This document shows, piece after piece, positions 1 to 5,074 of a DNA stretch of 6,969 bases. Origin of the DNA: Rhodobacteraceae bacterium UBA6236. Lineage in GTDB: Bacteria; Pseudomonadota; Alphaproteobacteria; Rhodobacterales; Rhodobacteraceae. The notes beneath the pieces are model-generated. The model did not search any database. It had not been told where the DNA came from and worked only from the letters and a program-made list of their open reading frames with translations. A program made the translations under genes and the position numbers. Position 1 is the first letter of the stretch. Each line of letters starts with the position of its first letter. The DNA lies in assembly GCA_002440945.1 (NCBI GenBank), contig DJWG01000031.1, forward strand, positions 1-6,969. Direction: 5' to 3'.

Positions 1-203
1 CCTTTCGCGTCCTGCTGCGCGCCCAGGGCGCGCCTGCTGACGAAGTCCGGTCTGGCCGGCTTCGCGGGCCTGGCAGTCGTCACCCTGCCACGCATTTCCA
101 GAGCTTTCGTCCTGCCCAACCGGGCGGTCATTTCCATGCTCGTCATGATCGTAATCCACCACACCTTCGTTATCTAACCGAGCATCTAGAGTTCGAATAA
201 GTT
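1..203. other. Unassigned open stretch at window edge
   Basis: This end of the window is open in several frames and I cannot choose between them. On the plus strand one frame runs from base 1 to a TAA at 175-177 and another from base 3 to a TAA at about 201-203. On the minus strand an ATG at 146 stays open to the window edge. The first plus frame and the minus frame both have high third-position GC, so composition does not decide. The plus-strand terminator at 257-282 favours a plus-strand gene ending here. None of the translations resembles a protein family I recognise. It could be the 3' end of a neighbouring gene or degenerate sequence. Confidence 0.3.
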
Positions 204-256
204 TGCATTCTGAAATGAACGTGAAAACAAATTGACAAACATCAATTCCATTTCAC

Positions 257-282
257 ACGGGGAACACAATTCCCCGTTTTTT
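257..282 (+). terminator. Rho-independent terminator
   Basis: A perfect 8-bp stem, ACGGGGAA (257-264) with TTCCCCGT (270-277), closes a 5-base loop and is followed directly by five more T residues (278-282). This is the textbook intrinsic terminator for transcription moving left to right. The opposite strand has no T-run after the stem, so it should work in one direction only. It lies about 80 bases after the last stop of an open plus-strand frame, which suggests a plus-strand transcript arriving from outside the window. Confidence 0.8.
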
Positions 283-323
283 GAAATATGAGAATAAGGG
301 TTTGGTTATTTTATCACTACCCA

Positions 324-351
324 GACGGGTGCATTCCGAAGAATACCCGTC
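324..351. repeat. Interrupted inverted repeat / hairpin
   Basis: GACGGGT (324-330) pairs with ACCCGTC (345-351). Inside it ATTC (333-336) pairs with GAAT (341-344) around a CGAA tetraloop, so the whole forms one 11-bp hairpin with a 2-base bulge (GC, 331-332). No T-run follows on either strand, so it is not a simple terminator. It may be a structured RNA element or a protein-binding dyad. Confidence 0.5.
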
Positions 352-494
352 GAAAAAGAAACAAAGTTGCTCGGGATTTCAGTAATAATTGGAGTTTAAG
401 TCTATTTTCCACGGCTTTGCGACAATCGAAATGCGGCAGCTTTTATCACGAGCTGACATATCTCGTTCATATTGTCGGGAAGACGGTTAGAGGC

Positions 495-514
495 TTGATC
501 CTCTGCAGGATCAA
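495..514. repeat. Perfect 8-bp inverted repeat
   Basis: TTGATCCT (495-502) and AGGATCAA (507-514) are perfect complements separated by CTGC. There is no T-run on either side. It could be an operator-like dyad or a hairpin; the neighbouring genes do not tell which. Confidence 0.5.
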
Positions 515-583
515 CTGCTTTGGAATGATGCGCCAAGCGCCGCGAACTCGCCGACCTGCCCAGCAGCCTGTAGATCCTCTACC

Positions 584-771
584 TCGTCTGCGGACTCGCT
601 CCGGCCCTGTCATAGAGCTAGGGAGGTGGGGTTGCCGTCGACCAAGCATGCCGCCCAGAGTGATCTCGCTCTTGAACGGTCGACCTCTGCCTCGATGGTG
701 GTCGAGGGGAAAACTTTGCGCAGGTGGCGATCCAGCACCCCTGCCGCCCCGGTCCGAAGCGCGCCGATCAT
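584..771 (-). pseudogene. Decayed 3TM holin copy
   Basis: This is a broken second copy of the holin gene at 1343-1705. Reading leftward from an ATG at 769-771, the first five residues (MIGAL) match exactly, and an LDR-xLR-V stretch and a DR-(F/I)K-EI stretch align further in. Between them a one-base loss (GACCG-TTCAAG against GACCGGATCAAG) shifts the frame. The membrane-spanning middle is missing. The last codons are still recognisable (PERVRR against LERIRR), but the TGA stop has become CGA at 584-586. The product would lack all transmembrane segments, so a functional holin is not expected. The homology is judged by eye at base and residue level. Confidence 0.7.
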
Positions 772-832
772 CGGCCGATCCTCCAGGCCGCGTCGGCGGC
801 AGGAGGATCAGCCGGAAATCCGGTCTGAACAA
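770..832 (-). pseudogene. Decayed copy of the tiny pre-holin ORF
   Basis: Directly upstream of the holin pseudogene, the minus strand reads L-F-R-P-D-F-R-L-I-L-L. This aligns with L-Y-Q-P-D-W-R-L-S-L-I of the intact 29-residue ORF at 1702-1791. The two tracts are 65 and 66 bases long and both end in a GGAGGAT-GGCCGATGA block containing the holin start. Differences in the shared P, D, R and L codons are mostly at third positions. The frame is then disturbed before the holin start, so this copy is judged broken. Confidence 0.6.
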
Positions 833-902
833 TCAAGCGAAGGCCAGGACCAGCAGCAGAAGCATTACGCAGAGCTCCACGCACGGCTTGTTGCGCAAGT
901 AG

Positions 903-923
903 GCTCGGCACGCTGAGCCGAGC
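903..923. repeat. 7-bp inverted repeat
   Basis: GCTCGGC (903-909) and GCCGAGC (917-923) are perfect complements around a 7-base loop, followed by GTTT on the plus strand. It is terminator-like but the T-run is very short. It lies just upstream (in minus-strand terms) of the decayed lysis copy. Confidence 0.35.
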
Positions 924-1342
924 GTTTCCCGCGCCGGGGGATCACTGGGTTGAAGCTCGAGGAAAGCGGCGCGAGCTTTGACAGAAACATACATCACAAT
1001 ACCACACACAACTCACGGGACTCGTTACAAATTGGCTCACTGAACTCGTTACAGTCGGCCGCTTTCCTGCGAGCAGAAGGCACCAAAACCGAGCATCTTG
1101 GAACATGGATTTAGAGACTAGTCGGAATGGTGTGACGCGCCCCTTCAACTGTCATTAACCTTAATCTTGCATGCACATTGCATCCATCCCGGAAACCCCG
1201 CCGAACCGCCGCCGTAATCTTGCGCGGTTGCAGGCGTAAAGCGATTCCAGCAGCGGTTGCACCGTGGACAGCGCAGATCGGGAGGATCACCGTCGCATAA
1301 GCAGGCGCCACCTTGTCACCCGCAGCACTCGACCTCGTCCCC
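917..1342. other. No gene seen; small repeats only
   Basis: This 426-base stretch follows the holin stop on the minus strand and has no open frame I would defend. It holds a 7-bp dyad, AAGCTCG (953-959) with CGAGCTT (972-978), and a direct repeat described separately. A 66-residue minus-strand frame at 1111-1311 starts 30 bases downstream of the holin and could be the decayed remains of the next lysis gene, but its sequence shows no convincing motif. Confidence 0.4.
1020..1053. repeat. Direct repeat ACTCGTTACA, two copies
   Basis: ACTCGTTACA occurs at 1020-1029 and again at 1044-1053, with a 24-base period. Two copies spaced by just over two helical turns could be protein-binding sites. With only two short copies, chance or a relic of decay is also possible. 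Confidence 0.35.
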
Positions 1343-1705
1343 TCATCTGCGGATCCTCTCCAACCCGACGACGCCGAACAGCGCCAGAACGATCATCCCC
1401 GCCCAGTCGTCGAGCGGGGATGGCAGGGCCGCGATCGACCAAGACTGCGGCCAGATGCAGAGGCGGCACCAGAGCACCGAATAAGCCAGCACCGCCGCCC
1501 ACCAAAACGCCAGCGGCAGGGCGAAGATCAGCATCAGCCAGAAGCCGCCCGCTCTCAGGAAATCTGGCCGGGACCGCAAATGTTCCTGGATGATCTCGCC
1601 CTTGATCCGGTCCCGATCACTTTCCGCCGTGATCTTGGCGTCGACGGTGCGCAGGATGCGATCGAGCGCGCCACCACCCAGCCAGGACAGAAGCGCGCCG
1701 ATCAT
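1343..1705 (-). CDS. Three-transmembrane holin (GTA_holin_3TM type)
   Basis: A 120-residue protein of the family described as holin of 3TMs for gene-transfer release. Such proteins open the inner membrane at the end of a lytic cycle so that endolysin reaches the wall. The N-terminus is a short amphipathic segment (residues 1-18), followed by a charged helical part (DRDRIKGEI, about 30-38). Next comes a strongly hydrophobic, Trp-rich stretch (about 53-80). A Cys/Trp-containing segment and a PSPLDDWAG turn (about 96-103) lead to a last membrane helix (102-115) and a basic tail ending in RIRR. I chose the ATG at 1705 because GGAGG lies 8 bases upstream and because it overlaps the stop of the small upstream ORF (ATGA). 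No endolysin gene follows it in readable form. A decayed copy lies at 584-771. Function is inferred from family resemblance. Confidence 0.85.
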   Translation of the reverse strand: MIGALLSWLGGGALDRILRTVDAKITAESDRDRIKGEIIQEHLRSRPDFLRAGGFWLMLIFALPLAFWWAAVLAYSVLWCRLCIWPQSWSIAALPSPLDDWAGMIVLALFGVVGLERIRR

Positions 1706-1791
1706 CGGCCCATCCTCCGCGCCAGCGCGTCGAGAATGAGGCTTAGACGCCAGTCGGGCTGATAAAGCACCATGGGGACGAGTAGCATCAT
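1702..1791 (-). CDS. 29-residue ORF coupled to the holin
   Basis: A tiny ORF starting with two ATGs (1791 and 1788), preceded by a purine-rich AAAGGGAAAGAA. It encodes a hydrophobic N-terminus, then a YQPDWRLSLILDAL core and a basic end (ARRMGR). Its TGA overlaps the holin ATG in an ATGA junction, so the two should be translationally coupled. The core is recognisable in the decayed copy at 770-832 with mainly third-position changes, which supports it as a real protein gene. The family and function are unknown; a lysis accessory or a leader setting holin translation are both possible. Confidence 0.55.
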   Translation of the reverse strand: MMLLVPMVLYQPDWRLSLILDALARRMGR

Positions 1792-1807
1792 TTCTTTCCC
1801 TTTGCTG

Positions 1808-1835
1808 TTGACTTGATACACTGTTGGTGTATATT
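1808..1835 (+). promoter_or_regulatory. Sigma70-type promoter
   Basis: TTGACT (1808-1813) and TATATT (1830-1835) are separated by 16 bases, close to the consensus -35 and -10 elements. The first gene downstream starts at 1886 with its own ribosome binding site, leaving a short leader of about 40-45 bases. It faces away from the holin cassette. It is the clearest promoter in the window and probably serves the 1886-2418 pair, perhaps also genes further right. Confidence 0.65.
1816..1832. promoter_or_regulatory. Palindromic operator in promoter spacer
   Basis: ATACAC (1816-1821) and GTGTAT (1827-1832) form a perfect 6-bp inverted repeat around TGTTG. It lies in the spacer and overlaps the -10 element, where a bound dimer would block RNA polymerase. 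The helix-turn-helix protein at 2101-2418 is the obvious candidate to bind it, giving autoregulation. This is inference from position. Confidence 0.5.
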
Positions 1836-1885
1836 GAGTGCATAGGCGGATGGATGAGCCAGCCGCGATAGGTGGAGAACCTCAG

Positions 1886-2104
1886 ATGCTTAATCTTAAA
1901 ACCCAAGCCGCCGCGTCCAACGGTAAAGCTGCTGTTCTGGTTGGCGTGTTCGCCGGTCAGCCCGTTCTTGTCCGCTATGCCCCGAGTTCCATCGGGGATT
2001 GGGAAAACCGGGACGAATTCGTCGCGCTGTGCGACAAGGCGACGAAGAAACTCGGCTTTGTGAAGCGCCGCAACGGCAGCTTCCGGCGCGTGGTCGCGGA
2101 ATGA
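1886..2104 (+). CDS. Small phage protein of unknown function
   Basis: A 72-residue protein that I do not recognise. An alternating hydrophobic region at residues 15-32 (AAVLVGVFAGQPVLVRY) looks like two beta strands. It is followed by an acidic-to-basic helical part and a strongly basic C-terminus (KATKKLGFVKRRNGSFRRV, about 51-69). The fold looks small and compact, possibly nucleic-acid binding. The ATG at 1886 is chosen over an in-frame ATG at 1838 because GGTGGAG lies 8 bases upstream and because 1838 falls on the expected transcription start. Its TGA overlaps the ATG of the next gene (ATGA), so the two are one translational unit behind the promoter at 1808-1835. Confidence 0.7.
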   Translation: MLNLKTQAAASNGKAAVLVGVFAGQPVLVRYAPSSIGDWENRDEFVALCDKATKKLGFVKRRNGSFRRVVAE

Positions 2105-2418
2105 CTACCTTTGCCTCTGCACTTCGCATCTGCGGCCTCTCGCAACAGGAGGCCGCAGATTATTTTGATGTCCGCCTGGACACGGTGAAATCATGGTCGG
2201 CAGGCAGAAACCCCGTTCCTTCTGGGATCTGGGACATGCTTGCGGCCCTGTGGCGCAGGATCGAGGACGCGGCAGATAATGCGTCCCTGCAACTGGATCT
2301 GTCGGACGCGCGCGTGTTTCAAACGCTGCAAGCCGATGATGGAGGCGACCCCTTACCAGGTGGTGCGGCAGATGTGGCCGGGGCTATGGCGCTGCTGTTC
2401 GCGCTGTCTGACGAATAG
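2101..2418 (+). CDS. Helix-turn-helix regulator, Cro/YdiL-like
   Basis: A 105-residue protein with a helix-turn-helix at residues 13-35: LSQQEAADYFDV as the first helix and turn, then RLDTVKSWSAGRNPVP as the recognition helix and a following turn. This layout resembles small phage and plasmid regulators in which 'VKSW..GR..VP' follows the recognition helix. A helical region follows (about 43-60, IWDMLAALWRRIEDAAD), then a less structured acidic tail. It probably represses its own promoter at the palindrome 1816-1832, but this is inference. It shares an ATGA overlap with the previous gene and has no strong ribosome binding site of its own. Codons 10-20 lie in a perfect 12-bp terminator-like hairpin. 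A regulator within a toxin-antitoxin-like pair is an alternative reading. Confidence 0.75.
   Translation: MTTFASALRICGLSQQEAADYFDVRLDTVKSWSAGRNPVPSGIWDMLAALWRRIEDAADNASLQLDLSDARVFQTLQADDGGDPLPGGAADVAGAMALLFALSDE
2128..2166 (+). promoter_or_regulatory. Intragenic terminator-like hairpin
   Basis: ATCTGCGGCCTC (2128-2139) and GAGGCCGCAGAT (2149-2160) are perfect 12-bp complements around a 9-base loop, followed by TATTTT (2161-2166). In RNA this is a GC-rich stem with a U-rich tail, starting 27 bases after the regulator's start codon. It could act as an attenuator when the upstream gene is poorly translated. It encodes the first helix of the HTH, so part of the symmetry could be coincidence. The structure is seen directly; the role is inferred. 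Confidence 0.55.
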
Positions 2419-2426
2419 CCACAGCC

Positions 2427-2639
2427 TCATGTCGCCCTCGGGTCAAGCGTGTAGGGCCGGGAATATCCCGCCCGCTGCTGTGCGATGATCAGGCCCCAGA
2501 GCGGCGCCAGCAACTGCATCACGGACGTGACCTCGGCTGCGGTGACAGGATGAACCAGCGACACGACCCAGGCGATGATCGTCGCGGCGGGGGCTGCGGT
2601 CGCATGATCCGCGAAGAGCTGAACCAGGACATCGATCAC
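2427..2639 (-). CDS. Possible truncated membrane protein
   Basis: On the minus strand this stretch encodes a hydrophobic sequence with two likely membrane segments: residues near TIIAWVVSLV, then VMQLLAPLWGLIIAQQ, ending in a polar tail (RPYTLDPRAT) and TGA. Third codon positions are GC-rich, and the residue pattern looks far more natural than the plus strand here. A GTG at 2639 could start a 70-residue product, but no ribosome binding site precedes it. The open frame, with the hydrophobic ILPLLLTV, continues upstream into the 5' part of the plus-strand gene at 2679. It may be a 5'-truncated small phage membrane or lysis protein. It converges with the regulator gene, leaving only 8 bases between the stops. 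Confidence 0.4.
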   Translation of the reverse strand: MIDVLVQLFADHATAAPAATIIAWVVSLVHPVTAAEVTSVMQLLAPLWGLIIAQQRAGYSRPYTLDPRAT

Positions 2640-2678
2640 GGTCAGCAGGAGCGGCAGGATCCCACGCCAGAGGCCACG

Positions 2679-2918
2679 ATGAAAACCGGCATATCCGACC
2701 TGACCGCCCACCTGTTTGCCCAGCTTGAACGCATGTCCAACGCCGACCTGAACGCCGACCAGCTGGAGCAGGAGGTCAAGCGCACCGACGCCATCGTGGA
2801 TCTGGCAGACCGCATCACCAGCAACGCCGACCTGCAGCTGAAGGCCGCGAAGCTCTACGCCGAACACGGCAACTCGATCCTGTCGATGCTGCCGCAGATC
2901 GGGAAGTCCGCGGAATGA
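2679..2918 (+). CDS. Small helical phage protein
   Basis: A 79-residue, almost wholly helical, charged protein. It resembles short early-region phage proteins with the pattern 'L..L....LNADQLEQEVKRTDAIVDLADRI': a short acidic helix (about 19-34), a second helix (35-48) and a third (50-65, LQLKAAKLYAEHG). No catalytic motif is seen and the function is unknown. The ATG at 2679 is preceded by AGAGG 5 bases upstream. An in-frame ATG at 2550 would add 43 residues of implausible basic and Gln-rich sequence lying over the minus-strand membrane ORF, so I reject it. The TGA overlaps the ATG of the next gene, coupling it to the HNH-family protein. Confidence 0.7.
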   Translation: MKTGISDLTAHLFAQLERMSNADLNADQLEQEVKRTDAIVDLADRITSNADLQLKAAKLYAEHGNSILSMLPQIGKSAE

Positions 2919-3568
2919 AGCGCGCCCGGGTCAATTACACAGCCAAGGAACTCTCCTGGATCAAGGCCCGCGCCGCCTGGCCGCGCCGCGATCTGTTCGA
3001 TGCCTTCCAGGAGCAGTTCGGGCGCGATGACGTGTCCTTTCAGAACCTGAAGGCACTCTGCAAACGCAAGCGCTGGCTGACCGGGCGTACCGGACGCTTC
3101 GTCGACGGCCACACCATCAAGAACGGCTATGCCAAGGGCGAATACCCTCCGGGGTCGGAGAAGGGCTGGTTTCGCACCGGCAATCGCAGTGGCCGCGCCA
3201 ACCACGTCTACAAGCCGATCGGCACCGAGCGCATCGCGAAGGATGGCTACATCGAGCGCAAGATCAACGACGACCTGCCCTTCCAGCAACGCTGGCGCGC
3301 CGTCCACCTGATCCGCTGGGAAGCGATCCACGGCCCCCTGCCGAAGGGCCACGCCCTCAAATGCCTCGACGGCGACAAGACCAACACCGACCCGTCGAAC
3401 TGGATCCTTATCCCCCGGGCACTCCTTCCCCGGCTGGCGGGCCGCCCTGATCGTGGTCGCACCGGCTACGACGCCGCCGATCCAGAGGTGAAGCCCGCGC
3501 TGCTGGCGATCGCCCAGCTCGAACACCGCGCTCGCGAACTCCGCAGCGCCAAGACTTCGGAGGAATAG
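2915..3568 (+). CDS. Phage HNH endonuclease-family protein
   Basis: A 217-residue protein. The N-terminal 60 residues look like a small helical DNA-binding module (YTAKELSWIKARAAWPRRDL, then LKALCKRKRWLTGRTGRF). The middle (about 64-125) is basic, with GWFRTGNRSG and a GYIERKIND strand. The HNH_3-like core follows at 128-168: RAVHLIRWEAIHGPLPKGH, then LDGDKTNTDPSNW. The DGD and N-x-x-x-x-N part of the fold is clear, but the His that usually sits two residues before DG is Cys150 here, so metal-dependent cleavage may be altered. The C-terminus ends in a charged helix (EHRARELRSAKTSEE). The ATG at 2915 has GGGAAG 8 bases upstream. Such proteins are often nicking or recombination factors in phage early regions. 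Confidence 0.8.
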   Translation: MKRARVNYTAKELSWIKARAAWPRRDLFDAFQEQFGRDDVSFQNLKALCKRKRWLTGRTGRFVDGHTIKNGYAKGEYPPGSEKGWFRTGNRSGRANHVYKPIGTERIAKDGYIERKINDDLPFQQRWRAVHLIRWEAIHGPLPKGHALKCLDGDKTNTDPSNWILIPRALLPRLAGRPDRGRTGYDAADPEVKPALLAIAQLEHRARELRSAKTSEE

Positions 3569-3570
3569 TG

Positions 3571-3861
3571 ATGGCGCCCGTTTGCGCGAACTGCGGCGGC
3601 GATAAGCCCGACGACCGCTACCAAGCCTGCCCTGACTGTCGCGCTGAGTGGCGCGCGCGATCACGCAAGCCCGGAGGATCGGCAGAGAAGATCGAGAAGG
3701 CAGGACGAGCGATCCAATACCTGCTCGAACGATCACAGCGTGATGATGCCCTCTATTACCAGATCGGCTTCATGACCGAGTCTTTCCGGCTGCTGACAGA
3801 GGCCCACGCCGCGCTCACCGGCCAACAGACCACTGAAGTTGTGAAGCGGTTCAGGAGGTGA
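3571..3861 (+). CDS. Zinc-ribbon protein
   Basis: A 96-residue protein with two CxxC knuckles at residues 5-8 and 20-23 (CANC and CPDC), a classic four-Cys zinc ribbon. It is followed by a basic linker (RAEWRARSRKPGG) and a helical C-terminal half without a motif I recognise. Zinc ribbons of this kind commonly bind nucleic acid or another protein; the actual target is unknown. I choose the ATG at 3571 because GGAGGA lies 6 bases upstream; the adjacent GTG at 3568 would be too close to it. It starts 2 bases after the HNH-family stop, in the same operon. Confidence 0.75.
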   Translation: MAPVCANCGGDKPDDRYQACPDCRAEWRARSRKPGGSAEKIEKAGRAIQYLLERSQRDDALYYQIGFMTESFRLLTEAHAALTGQQTTEVVKRFRR

Positions 3862-3868
3862 CGAAGCA

Positions 3869-4117
3869 ATGACAAGACCTGTGATGGACCAGCGCGATGA
3901 AGTGAACGAGCCACCGCTCGACCACATGGACCAGAATTTCGGCAAGGCCGATGATGCCATCATCTTCTTCGGCGTCTGGATCGGCGCCGCCATCCTCGCC
4001 CTGTTCAGCGCTGCCATGTGGGCTCTGGCCCGCAAGCGGGTGATCTGGACCACCATGGCGGCCGGTCTGGCAAGCATCGGCTGGATCGTCGCCTTTTCCA
4101 GCCTGAACGGGATGTGA
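3869..4117 (+). CDS. Two-TM small membrane protein
   Basis: An 82-residue protein with a polar, acidic N-terminus (about 1-29) and two hydrophobic segments (about 30-54, IIFFGVWIGAAILALF; and 59-78, ending WIVAFSS) separated by ARKR. The basic turn between the helices suggests a hairpin with both ends outside, by the positive-inside rule. AGGAGGTG precedes the ATG by 8 bases, the strongest ribosome binding site in this operon. No family is recognised; an inner-membrane accessory such as an exclusion or lysis-related protein is conceivable but not shown. Confidence 0.7.
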   Translation: MTRPVMDQRDEVNEPPLDHMDQNFGKADDAIIFFGVWIGAAILALFSAAMWALARKRVIWTTMAAGLASIGWIVAFSSLNGM

Positions 4118-4122
4118 TCGTT

Positions 4123-4650
4123 ATGACCCAGACCACAACTTCAGAACTGCCCGTTGCAGACCTGGTCGAAGATGCCCGCCGCTTCCGCGAGATCGCGGCC
4201 AGTGGTGGCTGCAGCGACGGCTGGTGCGTCATCACCGGAAAAGCGAAAGGCCAGCACACCAATGGCGGCTGCCGGTGCTGCTCTCGGCCCGACGATGACC
4301 AGCTGCGCCGGATCGAGCGGCTGCTGCGGGTGGCACAGGGCATGATCGCGAGGATCGAAGCCGCTGCAGGAGGCAGCCATACCTTGCAGCAGTCGCTCAC
4401 AGCCGCCGCAGATGCCGTCGAGGCCCACACTGCCACGCCTACCCTGGAGAAGGCAGCGAAGGTGCTGCTGGCCAATGCCCCCCACCCGATTTTTAAGTAT
4501 CCAAAACAGATCACCGCAGGGGAGATCGGGTATCCGGTCGTGACAGTGAACGAGATCGAAGGCGGGGTGGCTGTGCAGGTTACAATTGGATGGAAGGTCA
4601 CTGAAGATATCTTTCGTTCCGCTCTGGGAATCGACGCTGGCCATGACTGA
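4123..4650 (+). CDS. Cys-rich protein of unknown function
   Basis: A 175-residue protein that I do not recognise. Five cysteines cluster at residues 30, 35, 50, 52 and 53 (GGC...GWC...GGCRCC), which with His45 could hold a metal. A long helix follows (about 57-82, DQLRRIERLLRVAQGMIARIEAA). The C-terminal third (about 120-165) reads as beta-rich (YPVVTVNEIEGGVAVQVTIGWKV), with more AT-rich codons than the N-terminal part, so this end may have been acquired separately. The ATG at 4123 lies 5 bases after the preceding stop; an upstream in-frame start at 4018 would run across the membrane-protein gene and is rejected. It overlaps the DUF4326 gene by 8 bases. Confidence 0.65.
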   Translation: MTQTTTSELPVADLVEDARRFREIAASGGCSDGWCVITGKAKGQHTNGGCRCCSRPDDDQLRRIERLLRVAQGMIARIEAAAGGSHTLQQSLTAAADAVEAHTATPTLEKAAKVLLANAPHPIFKYPKQITAGEIGYPVVTVNEIEGGVAVQVTIGWKVTEDIFRSALGIDAGHD

Positions 4651-5074
4651 CCGCCCTGTCCGCATCCAGCTATCCAGAGCCAAGGGTTGGCGCATGCCGG
4701 CGAACACCGTGAAGGTGGATCGGTCGACGCGGTGGGGAAACCCTTGGGCGACCGGGGCCCAAGCCACATTCAACTGGCCTATGGATGTGCATCCGTGGAC
4801 GCTCAGCCAATGCCAGATCGGATTCGCCAATCTTTCCAGCGCCGAGGCAGCCTCGATTTTCGAACGGCATCTCGCGGGCGCTGCGATTGATGATGATTAC
4901 CTGCCTATCCAACTGACTGCGCGTGGACGGCACGTTCTGGCGCGCGACCTGAACACGCATCGGCGGATGATACTGGACAACGCCCACTACCTGCGCGGCA
5001 AGAACCTTGCCTGCTGGTGCAAGCTGGATGCCCCCTGCCACGCCGATGTATTGCTGGAGATTGCCAATGGCTGA
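4643..5074 (+). CDS. DUF4326 family protein
   Basis: A 143-residue protein showing the DUF4326 landmarks. An N-terminal RIQLSRAKGWRMPANTVKVD block leads into R-S-T-x-WGNP (about 28-34). Near the C-terminus is LRGKNLACWC (117-126), followed by DAPCHADVLLE (129-139). The Cys124/Cys126 with Cys132/His133 arrangement looks able to bind a metal. The family occurs in many phages and has no established biochemical role that I can state. The middle part (40-80) is variable. The ATG at 4643 is chosen because the conserved domain begins right after it; it overlaps the upstream stop by 8 bases, and no strong ribosome binding site is seen, so coupling is likely. It overlaps the next gene by 8 bases. Confidence 0.85.
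   Translation: MTDRPVRIQLSRAKGWRMPANTVKVDRSTRWGNPWATGAQATFNWPMDVHPWTLSQCQIGFANLSSAEAASIFERHLAGAAIDDDYLPIQLTARGRHVLARDLNTHRRMILDNAHYLRGKNLACWCKLDAPCHADVLLEIANG

Larger units (their letters stand above)
283..580. other. AT-richer non-coding stretch with dyads
   Basis: No credible gene is seen here. Composition up to about 480 is clearly more AT-rich than the rest of the window, and the long plus-strand open frame crossing it reads as low-quality basic sequence without a recognisable domain. Two strong inverted repeats (324-351 and 495-514) are described separately. The stretch could be a remnant intergenic region, a foreign insertion, or the host of a small structured RNA; nothing seen decides among these. 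Confidence 0.45.

Noticed and set aside
191..197. GTTCGAA resembling a tRNA T-loop, as a possible left attachment site
   Set aside because: Only the generic T-loop bases match; the flanking T-stem and acceptor bases differ from the tRNA end at 6945-6969.
232..254. TTGACA at 232-237 as a promoter
   Set aside because: No acceptable -10 element at a 16-18 base distance, and a terminator follows immediately.
288..902. Long plus-strand open frame of 204 codons
   Set aside because: Crosses the AT-rich strip and the antisense of the decayed holin copy; the translation is basic, Arg/Pro-rich and without a domain, so it is most likely spurious.
1111..1311. Possible endolysin remnant downstream of the holin
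   Set aside because: The HGATAAGIALR segment faintly recalls the GGATN-GIT motif of GH108 lysozymes, but there is no catalytic Glu context and no further match, so it is not annotated as such.
1313..1762. Plus-strand frame of 149 codons opposite the holin
   Set aside because: It is the antisense of the recognisable 3TM holin gene, with Arg/Gln/Pro-rich shadow composition.
2454..2473. Inverted repeat GGG-CGGGA-ATA-TCCCG-CCC as a terminator between convergent genes
   Set aside because: The stem is imperfect and no T-run follows on either strand, so it is weak evidence for termination.
2855..3736. Minus-strand open frame of 293 codons
   Set aside because: Lies opposite the HNH-family and zinc-ribbon genes, both of which have clear motifs; the long frame is a by-product of high GC content.
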